Assembly: GCF_002754245.1 (NCBI RefSeq)
Contig: NZ_PEEX01000001.1
Span: forward strand, 2,584,001-2,648,000
From: Chryseobacterium sp. 52
GTDB taxonomy: Bacteria > Bacteroidota > Bacteroidia > Flavobacteriales > Weeksellaceae
Length of the DNA: 64,000 nt
Direction of reading: 5' to 3'
Shown here: piece after piece, positions 16,942 through 26,874 of the stretch
Layout of the letters: every line of letters begins with the position of its first letter
Position numbering within the stretch: position 1 is the stretch's first letter
Notes under the pieces: generated by a model
Told to the model about the DNA's origin: nothing
What the model saw: the letters and a program-made list of their open reading frames with translations, nothing else
Database searches by the model: none
Position numbers and translations under genes: made by a program

Positions 16942-18525
16942 ATGAATACTAATTTTAAACATCTACTAGCCCGGAAATCTATTTATATAGCCGCTTTATC
17001 AGCCTGTTTCATTGCGGTAGTTGCTTTTGCGGTGCTGAGTTTCCTCATTACCCGGGACAGCCGGAAGAATAATGAAGGATTTGCAAAGAAAACCTTTTTC
17101 CAGAAATATGAAACGCTGGAAAAAGAATTCAGAAATATAGAAGAATATCAGTATCTGCTGCGTGCCCTTATCCGGAAAGACGGGTTGAAAAACTATAAAG
17201 AATACTCTTCTGTCTTAAATAACATGAACAGGAAAGGAAGCCTGTTGCCTTACAGCTGGTATTCTTACTACGATGCTGTTTCCGGGAAGTCTGTAAGCAG
17301 CAGTCCGCTGTCAGACGTACTTACAAAGAAAACAAAAGATGAGAAATACACCAAAATAAAAAACAACAGATCCGGACATTTCAGTGACTTCCTGACCACC
17401 CGCAAAGACACTACCTATTGGGTTAGCTACGACTCGCTGGTTCTGCCTAAGAAGAATATACTGTATTACGGGTCTGCCGTAAGTCTGGATGACCTTCATG
17501 AATACTTTGTCAATATAGATAAAAGCTTAAACAACTATGCCTATGTTTTCACCAAAGAAGGGATCTGCATTACCCATCCCGAAAAGAAATATTTAGGTGA
17601 AAATATTTTTGATTTTACAGATATCAAACCTCAGGATACTTTATGCAGTACCACAAAATCAGGATATACAGAAGGAATCGGAACTTCCGAGTATCTGAAT
17701 CTGGAAGTAACACGCTTTATAAAACCCTTAAAAACAGATAATTTTGACGGCTATGCAGTAGTAAACCACGTGAATTTCATTATTGATGAAAGTGTCAATA
17801 CAACAAAAACCTATACCGTCTATATCTTTCTGGCGGCTTTATTTCTTATTGTTACCGTTTTTATTTTATTTCAGCGATCGACCAATTTAGCCTTTCAGGA
17901 GAAAGAAAAAATGCAGTCTGAAAAGAATCTGCTGCTTATTGAGAATGAAAAAATGCATAGAGAAGAAGCCTTGAACCAGCTTCAGCAGCTTAAAAACAAT
18001 ATCAACCCCCATTTTCTTTTCAATTCGCTGAATTCTCTTTATATGCTTATTGGGATTAACAGGGAAAATGCACGGAAATTTACCATGAATCTTTCTAAGA
18101 TTTACAGGTACCTTATTGTGCCTCCCAAAGAAAGTATAGTTCCTGTGGCGCAGGAAATTAGTTTTATTCAGCAGTATATGCAGCTTCTGAAAAGCAGGTT
18201 TAATGAAGAACTTACCTTTGATCTCATCATCAGTCATCCGGAAAGTCTGGACAAAAAGATTCCGTATCTATCCCTTCAGATGCTGGTGGAAAATGCTATA
18301 AAACACAATATTGCCACTATAGATCACCCTCTGGAGATTATCATTGCCGTTGAAGACCACGGAATTGTCGTAAAGAACACCTGGCAGCCAAAGACGGAAA
18401 CGGTACAGGGAGAGAAGTTCGGGCTTGATTATTTGAATCAAATTTATGACTATTTTAAAAATAATTCTCTTAATATTTCAGTAGATGGTGAATACTTTAC
18501 ATGTTTTCTGCCATTATTAGAGTAA
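16942..18525 (+). CDS. LytS/YehU-type sensor histidine kinase with extracellular Cache-like domain
   Basis: A 527-residue membrane kinase. TM1 is at ~17-36 and TM2 at ~292-312; between them is a ~250-residue periplasmic region of dCache type (e.g. WYSYYDAVSGKSV, GICITHPEKKYLG). After a short coiled coil, the His_kinase domain has NINPHFLFNSLNSL with phospho-acceptor His357, then an ATP-binding domain with VENAIKHN. This family pairs with LytTR response regulators; the one at 25968 is the evident partner, separated from it by the protease/SusC/SusD operon. It probably senses a periplasmic ligand and controls that operon (inference). Confidence 0.88.
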   Translation: MNTNFKHLLARKSIYIAALSACFIAVVAFAVLSFLITRDSRKNNEGFAKKTFFQKYETLEKEFRNIEEYQYLLRALIRKDGLKNYKEYSSVLNNMNRKGSLLPYSWYSYYDAVSGKSVSSSPLSDVLTKKTKDEKYTKIKNNRSGHFSDFLTTRKDTTYWVSYDSLVLPKKNILYYGSAVSLDDLHEYFVNIDKSLNNYAYVFTKEGICITHPEKKYLGENIFDFTDIKPQDTLCSTTKSGYTEGIGTSEYLNLEVTRFIKPLKTDNFDGYAVVNHVNFIIDESVNTTKTYTVYIFLAALFLIVTVFILFQRSTNLAFQEKEKMQSEKNLLLIENEKMHREEALNQLQQLKNNINPHFLFNSLNSLYMLIGINRENARKFTMNLSKIYRYLIVPPKESIVPVAQEISFIQQYMQLLKSRFNEELTFDLIISHPESLDKKIPYLSLQMLVENAIKHNIATIDHPLEIIIAVEDHGIVVKNTWQPKTETVQGEKFGLDYLNQIYDYFKNNSLNISVDGEYFTCFLPLLE

Positions 18526-18575
18526 AAATGAAATCCACTCACTCCCAAAATAACACCTTTCACTCCCTAATACTC

Positions 18576-18604
18576 TTGAGATGATCTCTTTACCTATAGT
18601 TTTG
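18576..18604 (+). promoter_or_regulatory. Promoter of the metalloprotease-SusC-SusD operon
   Basis: TTG (18576-18578) and TAGTTTTG (18597-18604), the latter an exact TAnnTTTG match, are 18 bases apart. This is close to the spacing of Bacteroidetes -33/-7 promoters. Transcription would begin near 18611, about 25 bases before the ATG at 18637. Confidence 0.6.
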
Positions 18605-18636
18605 CGGGTTGAAACTAGGATATCTAATAATTTGGA

Positions 18637-21225
18637 ATGAATCGGACTATTTTAATGAAGAATTACAGACTGGCTCTGTACCTGGGACTTGCACTGGCCT
18701 CACCGGCAGTCCTTGCACAGAAAAAAGATACAGTAAAGACAGATAAAGAAAAATCGGAGAAAGCAGACATTTCATCGAAAAAAACAAAGAAAATTGAAGA
18801 CCTGATCAAAAAAGGAACCTATAAAAAAGGCCTTTTCAATACCATTCAGGTCAGAACAGATGTTTATTTTGAAATTCCCGACAGTTTGATGGGACGTCAG
18901 TTTTTGGTAGTCAATAAACTGTCTCAGGTACCCATGCAGGTTAATGAAGCAGGGTTAAACAAAGGAATGAATTATGAAAATAAAGTCATTTCCTTTCACC
19001 GGGATGCAGTAGCTAAAAAAGTGTGGGTTAAAACAATCGTTCCACAGGTATCATCCCCAAAAAATGATGCCATTACAAAATCTGTAAAAGATAATTTTTC
19101 AGAGTCTGTGATTGAAGTTTTTGATATTGAAGCCCAAAACAATGATTCTACCTCTGTAGCCATTAAAGTCAATAAAATTTTTGATGGAAATCAGAAAAGC
19201 TTTAATGATGTTTTGGCTAATGTAGGTCTTGGAGGGTCTGTAAAATCAAGCCTTTCATATATCGAAAGTGTAAAAACCTTTCCTCAGAATCTGGTGGTAA
19301 AATCCCAACTCACGACAAGTGTTAATGAAGGAGGTGTAGATCTTCCCGTAACCCTTGGAGTAACCAGTAATCTGGTATTGCTTTCCAAAATACCAATGAA
19401 TCCGAGAGTAGGGGATTCAAGAGTCGGTTTTTTCAGTGAAAAACACTGGGCATTCAATGACCGTCAGCAGAAAATGGATGAAAAGCAGTTTATCACCAGA
19501 TGGCGCCTTGAACCTAAAGAGGAAGACAGAGAAAAATATATAAAAGGTGAATTAGTAGAACCTAAAAAACAGATCGTTTATTATATAGATCCTTCCACTC
19601 CGAAACAATGGCGTGAGAAAATCATAGCAGGAGTCTACGACTGGCAGGCCGCTTTTGAACAGGCTGGTTTTAAAAATGCTGTGATTGCAAAAATGCCGGA
19701 TGAAAAAGATGAAGACTTTGATATTGACGATGTAAGATATTCAGTAATCACGTATGCTGCCTCACCTAAGGCCAATGCGATGGGGCCTTCGGTAGTGGAT
19801 CCGAGAAGCGGAGAAATCATCGAATCGGATATTATCTGGTGGCATAACGTGATGACTTCTCTTCAGGAATGGATGAGAATTCAGACCGGACCTATAGATC
19901 CGAAAGCCAGAGGAAATAAATTCAGTGATGAGCATATGGGCGAGGCGATCCGTTTTGTGTCATCTCATGAAGTAGGACATACTTTTGGACTGAAGCATAA
20001 TATGGGAGCTTCATTTGCATTCCCTGTAGAATCACTCCGTTCAAAAGAATTTACGGATAAAATGGGCGGAACAGCTCCCTCTATTATGGATTATGCGCGT
20101 TACAATTATGTTGCCCAGCCGGAAGATGGTGTTACTGCAATCACGCCAAAGATAGGAGTATATGATAAATATGCTATCGAATGGGGCTACCGTTGGTATC
20201 CGGATGAAATGACGGAGAAAAAAGCTTTGAAAAATTTAATAGAGAAAAATGAAGATGATCCTTTGTATTTCTATGGAGAGCAGCAGAACTTTTTAGAAAC
20301 CATTGATCCGCGTTCACAGTCAGAAGATTTAGGAGATGATGCCATGAAAGCAGGTGAGTATGGGATAAAAAATCTGAAAATTGTTACAAACAACCTTTTA
20401 ACATGGACATATGAAGAAGGAAAACCATATACGGATGCAGGAAAGCTTTATTTAGGAGTAATCGGACAGTGGGATCTGTATACAGGTCATGTGATGGCGA
20501 ACGTAGGAGGAATTTACCTGAATAATACAGTCTTTGGAAATAAGAAAAAAGCATATGAACCGGTCCCTGCCGAAACCCAGAGAAGAGCAGTAGATTATCT
20601 GATTAAAAATGTAATTAACCTTCCGGAATGGTTGTTTTTTAACCCGATTACAGAGAAAACCTATCCTGTTAAAAACTCTCCGATAGGACCTTTCGAGCAA
20701 ACGCCGTATACCCTGGCAAGAGGGATGCAGTATGGAAATATATATTCCCTGTTTGTAGATGACCGACTGCTGAGATTGATTGAAAATGAATTAAAACATG
20801 AAGTGTCAGGTTCAAAAGAAGAAATCTATACCGTAGAGAATTTATTTGACCAGGTAAGAGGTGCTATTTTCCATAAAAAAGGAAGTCTGACGATTCTTGA
20901 AAAGATGACCCAGAAAAACTATGTGGATGCCCTGATCGTTTCGGTAAATAAATTATTTGAAAAAACGGCAGTCAAAGCATTGAAGGTTGAAAATACACTG
21001 AACATCCCGATGATATGTAATTTCCATGAGCATGAAGAAGATCATACCCTTAGAAATATCAACTATTCATCCATGAAAAGAGTTTCTGAAGTCACTACTT
21101 ATAAAAGAGCAGAACTACAGAAAGTATTGAACCTATTGAATAAAAGTAAAAACAAAGGAGATGAAGCTTCCAGGGCGCATTATGCAGACTTGATCATCCG
21201 AATTAAAGAGGCTTTAAATAAATAA
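18637..21225 (+). CDS. Secreted zinc-dependent metalloprotease (DUF5117/DUF4953 met-zincin)
   Basis: An 862-residue exported protein. A signal peptide begins at Met7 (MKNYRLALYLG) and ends near VLAQ, so a start at 18655 is as likely as 18637. Residues ~60-330 correspond to the DUF5118/DUF5117 region. The catalytic met-zincin domain has the complete motif HEVGHTFGLKH (zinc ligands His444, His448 and His454; base Glu445) and SIMDYARYN as the Met-turn. It opens an operon with SusC (6 bases downstream) and SusD, an arrangement suggesting outer-membrane uptake of peptides it releases. The specific substrate is unknown. Confidence 0.88.
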   Translation: MNRTILMKNYRLALYLGLALASPAVLAQKKDTVKTDKEKSEKADISSKKTKKIEDLIKKGTYKKGLFNTIQVRTDVYFEIPDSLMGRQFLVVNKLSQVPMQVNEAGLNKGMNYENKVISFHRDAVAKKVWVKTIVPQVSSPKNDAITKSVKDNFSESVIEVFDIEAQNNDSTSVAIKVNKIFDGNQKSFNDVLANVGLGGSVKSSLSYIESVKTFPQNLVVKSQLTTSVNEGGVDLPVTLGVTSNLVLLSKIPMNPRVGDSRVGFFSEKHWAFNDRQQKMDEKQFITRWRLEPKEEDREKYIKGELVEPKKQIVYYIDPSTPKQWREKIIAGVYDWQAAFEQAGFKNAVIAKMPDEKDEDFDIDDVRYSVITYAASPKANAMGPSVVDPRSGEIIESDIIWWHNVMTSLQEWMRIQTGPIDPKARGNKFSDEHMGEAIRFVSSHEVGHTFGLKHNMGASFAFPVESLRSKEFTDKMGGTAPSIMDYARYNYVAQPEDGVTAITPKIGVYDKYAIEWGYRWYPDEMTEKKALKNLIEKNEDDPLYFYGEQQNFLETIDPRSQSEDLGDDAMKAGEYGIKNLKIVTNNLLTWTYEEGKPYTDAGKLYLGVIGQWDLYTGHVMANVGGIYLNNTVFGNKKKAYEPVPAETQRRAVDYLIKNVINLPEWLFFNPITEKTYPVKNSPIGPFEQTPYTLARGMQYGNIYSLFVDDRLLRLIENELKHEVSGSKEEIYTVENLFDQVRGAIFHKKGSLTILEKMTQKNYVDALIVSVNKLFEKTAVKALKVENTLNIPMICNFHEHEEDHTLRNINYSSMKRVSEVTTYKRAELQKVLNLLNKSKNKGDEASRAHYADLIIRIKEALNK

Positions 21226-21231
21226 TCAGCT

Positions 21232-24200
21232 ATGAAAAAAACTCTAATCCTTTTACCTCTTTTGGCGGCTCAGATTGCATTTGCCCAGGAAAAGAAAACC
21301 ATTACAGGAAAAATAGAAGACGGAAATACATCCGCTATGATTTCCGGAGCATCTGTAAAGATAGAAACACAGTCCGTTTCTACAAAGACCGACCTGGTAG
21401 GAATTATTGAAAGTGTATCGGTAGGTACAGTGACCGACAGTAACGGAAAATTTATCCTGGAACTTCCTGCAGACACCAAGTCTGTGCTGGTAAGTTATCC
21501 GGGCTATGAGTCCAGGGTCATTCAGATCAGTGAAGGCCAGACCAATTATACAGTAAGACTGATCCCTGAGGTATCAGATAAAAATAAAATCCAGGAAGTT
21601 ATCATTACCGGCTATCAGAAAATCGAAAAGCGTAAGCAGACTTCTGCCGTTGCCACGGTGAAGATGGATAATATCAACCAGGCTGGTGTAGCCAGTGTAG
21701 ACCAGATGCTTTCGGGGCAGGTTGCAGGGGTTGTGGTGACGCCACAAACCGGATCTCCTGGAGGTCCGGCAAAGATCAGAATCAGAGGAACAGCTTCTCT
21801 TTCAGGTCCGCAGGATCCGTTATGGGTAGTAGACGGTCTTCCGTTAGAAGGAAATGATGTCCCTAATTTCAGCGATAAAGACAATATAGATCAGCTTCAG
21901 AATTTTTCTATCGCAGGTTTAAATCCTAATGATATTGAGGATATTACCATTTTAAAAGATGCTGCGGCTACCGCTATTTATGGAGCCAGAGCTGCCAATG
22001 GGGTGATCTCTATTACCACTAAAAAAGGGAAAAAAGGAACCATGAGAATCAATTTCTCAGCCGATACCTTTGTAACATCACGTCCGGATTTTAACAAGCT
22101 TAACCTTCTGAATGCTTCCGAAAAAGTGGATTTGGAATTAATGCTTGCAAGCCGTGCTGACCTGACCTATCGTGCAGATAAAGGGGAAGTAATGAGAATT
22201 CTAATGAAAAACGGACAGCTGGATGACTATAGAAACGGAGGTTTGGGAGCATTGAATAGCATTACCCGTCAGCAGCTGGATGGTTTAAGAAGCAACAATA
22301 CCGATTGGGGGAAACTTCTTTATAGAAACGCGATCAATAAGCAGTATGGAGTAAGCATCTCAGGAGGGAGCGACCGTTCAGATTATTATTTCTCATTAGG
22401 AGCTTATGATGAAGAAGGTACAACCATCGGGACGGGTTTTAAACGATATAACCTGACTTTAAAAAATAATTATAAACTAAGTGATAAGTTAAGTGCAGGG
22501 ATCTCTGTTTTTGGAACACAAAGTGAGCGTGAATCATTTGTGACAGACGCAGATGCCTCCATTAATCCTATCAATTATTCAAGAAACGCTAATCCTTACC
22601 TGAGTCCGTACAATCCGGACGGAAGCTACAGATATGATCAGGATATTGATGGTTTTTCCGACCGATATATTCCTTTCAATTTTGTGGAAGAAAGGGAAAA
22701 TACAAGTTATACGCTGAAGAACCGTTCATTAAAAGCCATATTCGATTTAGAATATAAAATAACAAAAGACCTGAAGATTACTTCTCAGTTGGGGATGCAG
22801 TATGACAGCAACAAAACAGAGAAATTTGCCGCTCAGAATACCTACTTCACCAGAAAAATGAGAGAAGGAACCCGTTATTATAAAGATGGGGCATTCCGTT
22901 ATTTCCTGCCTGACGGAGGGATAAAACAGAACTGGGATAACGAATTTTTCCAATACAACTGGAAATTGCAGGCAGCGTACAGCACAAAAATCAATTCAAG
23001 ACATGAAATTGATTTGATGGCCGGAACAGAAATCCGTAAAACGGAAGATAATACGACCTTAACCAGAGCTTTCGGTTATGACGATACAACAAGAAAAGCC
23101 ACAGCCATCGTTTTCCCAAATTCAAACGATGCTTCGGACAGAAGATATGAAACTTACCGTGAAATGCCACCGGTTGAGAATGCATATGCTTCCATGTTTG
23201 CGACAGCTTCTTATACTTTTGATCAGAAATATACATTTTTCGGAAGTGTAAGATATGACGGAACCAATTTATTCGGGGTCAATAAAAAATATAAATACCT
23301 GCCGATATGGGCAGTTTCAGGTTCATGGTTGGTAACGAAAGAGAACTTCATGAAAAACCTTACGGCTATTTCTAACCTAAGGCTAAGAGCTTCTTACGGT
23401 CTTCAGGGAAATATAGACCGTAATACTTCACCGTTCTTTATCGGTGAATATTATGATACGACGATTCTTCCGGGGTCTAAAGAGAATATCATCAATGTCA
23501 TCAGCCCTCCAAATGATAAACTGCGCTGGGAAAAAACTACCAATGTCAACTTTGGTCTTGACCTGGGAATGCTAAAGAACCGTATTAGCTTTACAGCGGA
23601 CATCTACAGCAGAAAAGGAACAGACATGATCAGTATGAAAGAAACACCGCTTGAAACCGGTTTTGAATATACGATGATGAACTGGGGAAGTTTGACCAAT
23701 AAAGGTTTTGAACTGGCTTTATCTACGAGAAACATCGACAAAGAAAATTTCAAATGGAGCACTACGATTAACTTTGCACACAACAAGAGCAATGTTCTTA
23801 GTGAACAGCCCCGTAACAACGCTTTACTTCCTTCAAGAGAAGGACTTCCTGTAAATGCTGTTTTTGCATTGAAAACTGCAGGAATGGATGAAAACGGAAA
23901 TCCAATGTTCTGGAAAGGAAATGAAAAAGTATCAGCCGTAGACTTCTTCAAACTGTATGATGTGTACGCAGATTTCCTTCCGGGTCAGCTTGTGGATACA
24001 AAACTCTCCAATGAAGAACTTAGAAACCTTTTCACTTATGTAGGAGACAGAGATCCTAAGTTTACAGGAGGAATTATCAATACATTTAAAGTACACAACT
24101 TTGATATGACTATTTCTGCTGCTTTCAGCTTCAAGCAGACGGTGATGAGTTCGCCATCTTACCGTGGAATGGATCTGGACAGAGGAAGAAATTATACAAA

Positions 24201-24561
24201 AGATATCTACGAGGCCGGAACTAGACTTCCGGGAATTACCAGTCCTGATATGGAAAGCAATCCGGGATGGATGGCCAACAAGTGGTTTGCCGATAACCGT
24301 TCCAATGCCTACAACTTACTGGATGTGTGGGCAAAAGAGATCAGCTATGTAAGAATCAGCAGCATCCGTTTAGGCTATACACTCCCTAAAGAGTTTACCA
24401 ATCCTATGGGAATCAGCAGTCTGAGACTAAGTATTGAAGGACGTAACCTGTTTGTGTTCAGTAATGGATATAAAGGATACTTTGATCCGGAAACCTATGG
24501 GAATATCTATGCACAACCCATTGCGAAGTCCGTTACAGTAGGATTTAATATTTCTTTTTAA
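21232..24561 (+). CDS. SusC/RagA-family TonB-dependent outer-membrane transporter
   Basis: A 1109-residue protein with a signal peptide (MKKTLILLPLLAAQIAFA). A carboxypeptidase-regulatory-like beta domain follows (residues ~25-110), then the plug domain with the SusC hallmarks QVAGVVVTPQTGSPGG, IRGTASLSG, DPLWVVDGLP and ILKDAAATAIYGARAANGVI. The rest is a large beta-barrel ending in an aromatic residue (VGFNISF). It imports large nutrients through the outer membrane with energy from TonB, capped by the SusD protein encoded next. The adjacent metalloprotease points to peptide or protein breakdown products as cargo. Confidence 0.95.
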   Translation: MKKTLILLPLLAAQIAFAQEKKTITGKIEDGNTSAMISGASVKIETQSVSTKTDLVGIIESVSVGTVTDSNGKFILELPADTKSVLVSYPGYESRVIQISEGQTNYTVRLIPEVSDKNKIQEVIITGYQKIEKRKQTSAVATVKMDNINQAGVASVDQMLSGQVAGVVVTPQTGSPGGPAKIRIRGTASLSGPQDPLWVVDGLPLEGNDVPNFSDKDNIDQLQNFSIAGLNPNDIEDITILKDAAATAIYGARAANGVISITTKKGKKGTMRINFSADTFVTSRPDFNKLNLLNASEKVDLELMLASRADLTYRADKGEVMRILMKNGQLDDYRNGGLGALNSITRQQLDGLRSNNTDWGKLLYRNAINKQYGVSISGGSDRSDYYFSLGAYDEEGTTIGTGFKRYNLTLKNNYKLSDKLSAGISVFGTQSERESFVTDADASINPINYSRNANPYLSPYNPDGSYRYDQDIDGFSDRYIPFNFVEERENTSYTLKNRSLKAIFDLEYKITKDLKITSQLGMQYDSNKTEKFAAQNTYFTRKMREGTRYYKDGAFRYFLPDGGIKQNWDNEFFQYNWKLQAAYSTKINSRHEIDLMAGTEIRKTEDNTTLTRAFGYDDTTRKATAIVFPNSNDASDRRYETYREMPPVENAYASMFATASYTFDQKYTFFGSVRYDGTNLFGVNKKYKYLPIWAVSGSWLVTKENFMKNLTAISNLRLRASYGLQGNIDRNTSPFFIGEYYDTTILPGSKENIINVISPPNDKLRWEKTTNVNFGLDLGMLKNRISFTADIYSRKGTDMISMKETPLETGFEYTMMNWGSLTNKGFELALSTRNIDKENFKWSTTINFAHNKSNVLSEQPRNNALLPSREGLPVNAVFALKTAGMDENGNPMFWKGNEKVSAVDFFKLYDVYADFLPGQLVDTKLSNEELRNLFTYVGDRDPKFTGGIINTFKVHNFDMTISAAFSFKQTVMSSPSYRGMDLDRGRNYTKDIYEAGTRLPGITSPDMESNPGWMANKWFADNRSNAYNLLDVWAKEISYVRISSIRLGYTLPKEFTNPMGISSLRLSIEGRNLFVFSNGYKGYFDPETYGNIYAQPIAKSVTVGFNISF

Positions 24562-24573
24562 AACTTGATAAAA

Positions 24574-25893
24574 ATGAGAAAAATTACAACAATCATTGCG
24601 ATCGCAGCACTAAGCCTTTCCAGTATCGGATGTGACCGCTTTTTAGATATACAGCCTGAAGGGAAAATTATCCCTGTCAGCGTGGAGGATTACCGTAAAG
24701 TACTTACATCAGCGTATTCAAAATATCCGCTCCATAAATCTTTAACTGCTCTGCGTACAGATGAGATGAATATCGATGAAAATGTAAATGAATTTAATAT
24801 CTACCGTGAAATTGCGATGTGGAAAGATTCAAATACAGATCAGGCAACGGCAGAATTTCCGTGGGTAAGTTTTTATTCTGTGAATTTTTATCTGAATCAG
24901 ATCATCAATGAAGGAAGCAAGACCATGGCAGATTCTCCTGAAAAAAAGCAGATTCTTGCAGAAGCCTATGCGCTTCGTGCCTATTTGTATTTTGATATGG
25001 TGAACCTATACGGGAAACCTTACAACAGTGCTACAGCAGCTACAGACAGAGGAGTGCCTATCAGTCTTGAAATTGATCTTGAACAGGTACTGAAACCTTC
25101 TTCTGTACAGGAAGTCTATGACCAGGTGAATGCTGATATTGCAAAGGCAGAAGGACTTCTGATAGAGGAGAAGCAGCCATCCGGCATCAATTACAGGTTC
25201 TCAAAGGTGGCTTTGAAAGCATTTCAGGCGAGAACTGCTCTTTACCAGGGCGACTGGAACAAGGCTTTAAACTTTTCAGAACAGGTGATGATGGTTAAAG
25301 GAGATTTAAGTAATTTAAATACGGCGACTACGGCGCCTAACCATTTTGCTTCAGTAGAATCCATCATGGCTTTGGACAATGCATTTAACATCGCGGTGCA
25401 GAATGTTTCCTTTGCCTCTACAGAGCTGACCTCAAAATATAATACGGTTACAGACAAAAGGTTTGGGCTTTATTTTGAAAAGAATGGCAGCAAATACAAA
25501 GTCATCAAAGGGGGAACCACAGATTTCAGAGTATCTTTCAGAAGTGCGGAGATGTATTTTATAAAATCTGAGGCCTTATTAAAACTGAACAGACTGAGTG
25601 AAGCTAAAGATACATTGCTTAAAGTTTTAAAGAACAGATACACTCCGGAAGGGTATACGGCAGTTCAAAACCAGATCAGTCCAATGAATACTACAGAATT
25701 CATGACTTTTATACTGGATGAAAGATTCAGAGAATTTGCATTGGAAGGACACCGTTGGTTCGATTTAAGAAGAGCCAATCAGAAAAAAATTATTCATAAT
25801 GTGAATGGTACAGAATATATTCTTCAGCAGAATGATGTGAGATATACCATAGAATTTCCTATGAGTGCCAAGAAGAATAATCCCCTTTTATAA
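24574..25893 (+). CDS. SusD/RagB-family nutrient-binding lipoprotein
   Basis: A 439-residue protein. I chose the ATG at 24574 over an upstream TTG (24565), since it gives a clean lipoprotein signal (MRKITTIIAIAALSLSSIGC, lipid-modified Cys20). The helical TPR-like body shows SusD features: EAYALRAYLYFDMVNLYGKP, RGVPISL and the C-terminal FILDERFREFALEGHRWFDLRR. It is smaller than many SusD proteins but complete. It would sit on the cell surface as the lid of the SusC transporter. The operon ends just after it at a terminator. Confidence 0.94.
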   Translation: MRKITTIIAIAALSLSSIGCDRFLDIQPEGKIIPVSVEDYRKVLTSAYSKYPLHKSLTALRTDEMNIDENVNEFNIYREIAMWKDSNTDQATAEFPWVSFYSVNFYLNQIINEGSKTMADSPEKKQILAEAYALRAYLYFDMVNLYGKPYNSATAATDRGVPISLEIDLEQVLKPSSVQEVYDQVNADIAKAEGLLIEEKQPSGINYRFSKVALKAFQARTALYQGDWNKALNFSEQVMMVKGDLSNLNTATTAPNHFASVESIMALDNAFNIAVQNVSFASTELTSKYNTVTDKRFGLYFEKNGSKYKVIKGGTTDFRVSFRSAEMYFIKSEALLKLNRLSEAKDTLLKVLKNRYTPEGYTAVQNQISPMNTTEFMTFILDERFREFALEGHRWFDLRRANQKKIIHNVNGTEYILQQNDVRYTIEFPMSAKKNNPLL

Positions 25894-25915
25894 CATTTCA
25901 TATTAACAACCCCTG

Positions 25916-25951
25916 AAACCGCTTGAACATAATAGTTTTAGCGGTTTTTTT
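25916..25951 (+). terminator. Rho-independent terminator of the SusCD operon
   Basis: AAACCGC (25916-25922) pairs with GCGGTTT (25941-25947) and leads directly into a T-run ending at 25951. It lies 23 bases after the SusD stop codon. Confidence 0.6.
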
Positions 25952-25952
25952 G

Positions 25953-25960
25953 TACTTTTG
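25953..25960 (+). promoter_or_regulatory. -7 promoter element of the LytTR regulator gene
   Basis: TACTTTTG is an exact TAnnTTTG match, 7 bases before the ATG at 25968. It abuts the preceding terminator, so the regulator appears to have its own promoter with almost no leader. No clear -33 TTG is visible because the position falls in the terminator stem. Confidence 0.5.
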
Positions 25961-25967
25961 TACCGTT

Positions 25968-26732
25968 ATGAAAATTGCCATTATAGAAGATGAATTGCTG
26001 GCTGTTAATTATCTCAAAAATCTATTGGATAAACAAAGCATCGTTCCTGTTACAGAGACGGTGGTGCTGCGTTCAAAAAAACAGGCAATAGATTTTTTCG
26101 AAAACAATTCGGCAGATCTTATCTTTATGGATATTCATCTTGGGGACGGAATGAGCCTGGAAATTTTTGAATATGCAGAACTTTTCACGCCCATTATTTT
26201 TATTACCGCTTTTGATGAATATGCCATGAGGGTTTTCAGGCATTTTACCATAGACTATCTTCTGAAACCTTTTGAAGAAGATGATCTGCATAAAGCATTG
26301 CAAAAATTCATCTCCATAAGATCCAATTTTGATCCGGAGCCTGTCTTAAAATCTATTTCTACCTTACGCCAGGCCGATGATTCTGAAAAGATGAAACGTT
26401 TTATGGTGAGAGAAGGAAACAAACTGAAGTCAATAGACGAACAGGAGACCGCTTATTTTTTTGCGTCCGGAAAATACCTTTTCCTGACCACAATGGATAA
26501 CCGGACCTACATTTATGACGATACAATCAAAGACATCATCCACAAATTAAATCCGGAGCTTTTTTTCAAAATTAACCGCAAATTTATCATCAATAAAAAT
26601 GCTGTCGTTGAAATTATCAAACATTCCAGCCAAAAGATAGAATTAAAACTTTCCCCGGCCCCTGAAATTAATTCCGATGTATTTATCAGCAAAAGACAAA
26701 TTACTGAATGGTTGAACTGGCTGAAAAGCTGA
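25968..26732 (+). CDS. LytTR-family response regulator
   Basis: A 254-residue regulator. I start it at ATG 25968 (MKIAIIEDELLAVNYL), because the frame upstream overlaps the terminator and promoter. The receiver domain has the acidic pair in IEDE, phospho-acceptor Asp55 in FMDIHLGDG and Lys in LLKPF. The C-terminal ~100 residues are a LytTR DNA-binding domain (e.g. FFKINRKFIINKNAV). Its natural partner is the LytS-type kinase at 16942. The operon between them is the likely target, but this is inferred from position only. Confidence 0.92.
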   Translation: MKIAIIEDELLAVNYLKNLLDKQSIVPVTETVVLRSKKQAIDFFENNSADLIFMDIHLGDGMSLEIFEYAELFTPIIFITAFDEYAMRVFRHFTIDYLLKPFEEDDLHKALQKFISIRSNFDPEPVLKSISTLRQADDSEKMKRFMVREGNKLKSIDEQETAYFFASGKYLFLTTMDNRTYIYDDTIKDIIHKLNPELFFKINRKFIINKNAVVEIIKHSSQKIELKLSPAPEINSDVFISKRQITEWLNWLKS

Positions 26733-26874
26733 TTTATTTTTTGATGATCCTCTTTACTGCAATCATATAATTGATAAATGCAGGCGATTCATTTAAAAAA
26801 AATCAGACATTTGGAGTGATAGAAAATAAGCAGTCTGAAAAGATATTTGAATTGATCATACACAAAACAGAAAT

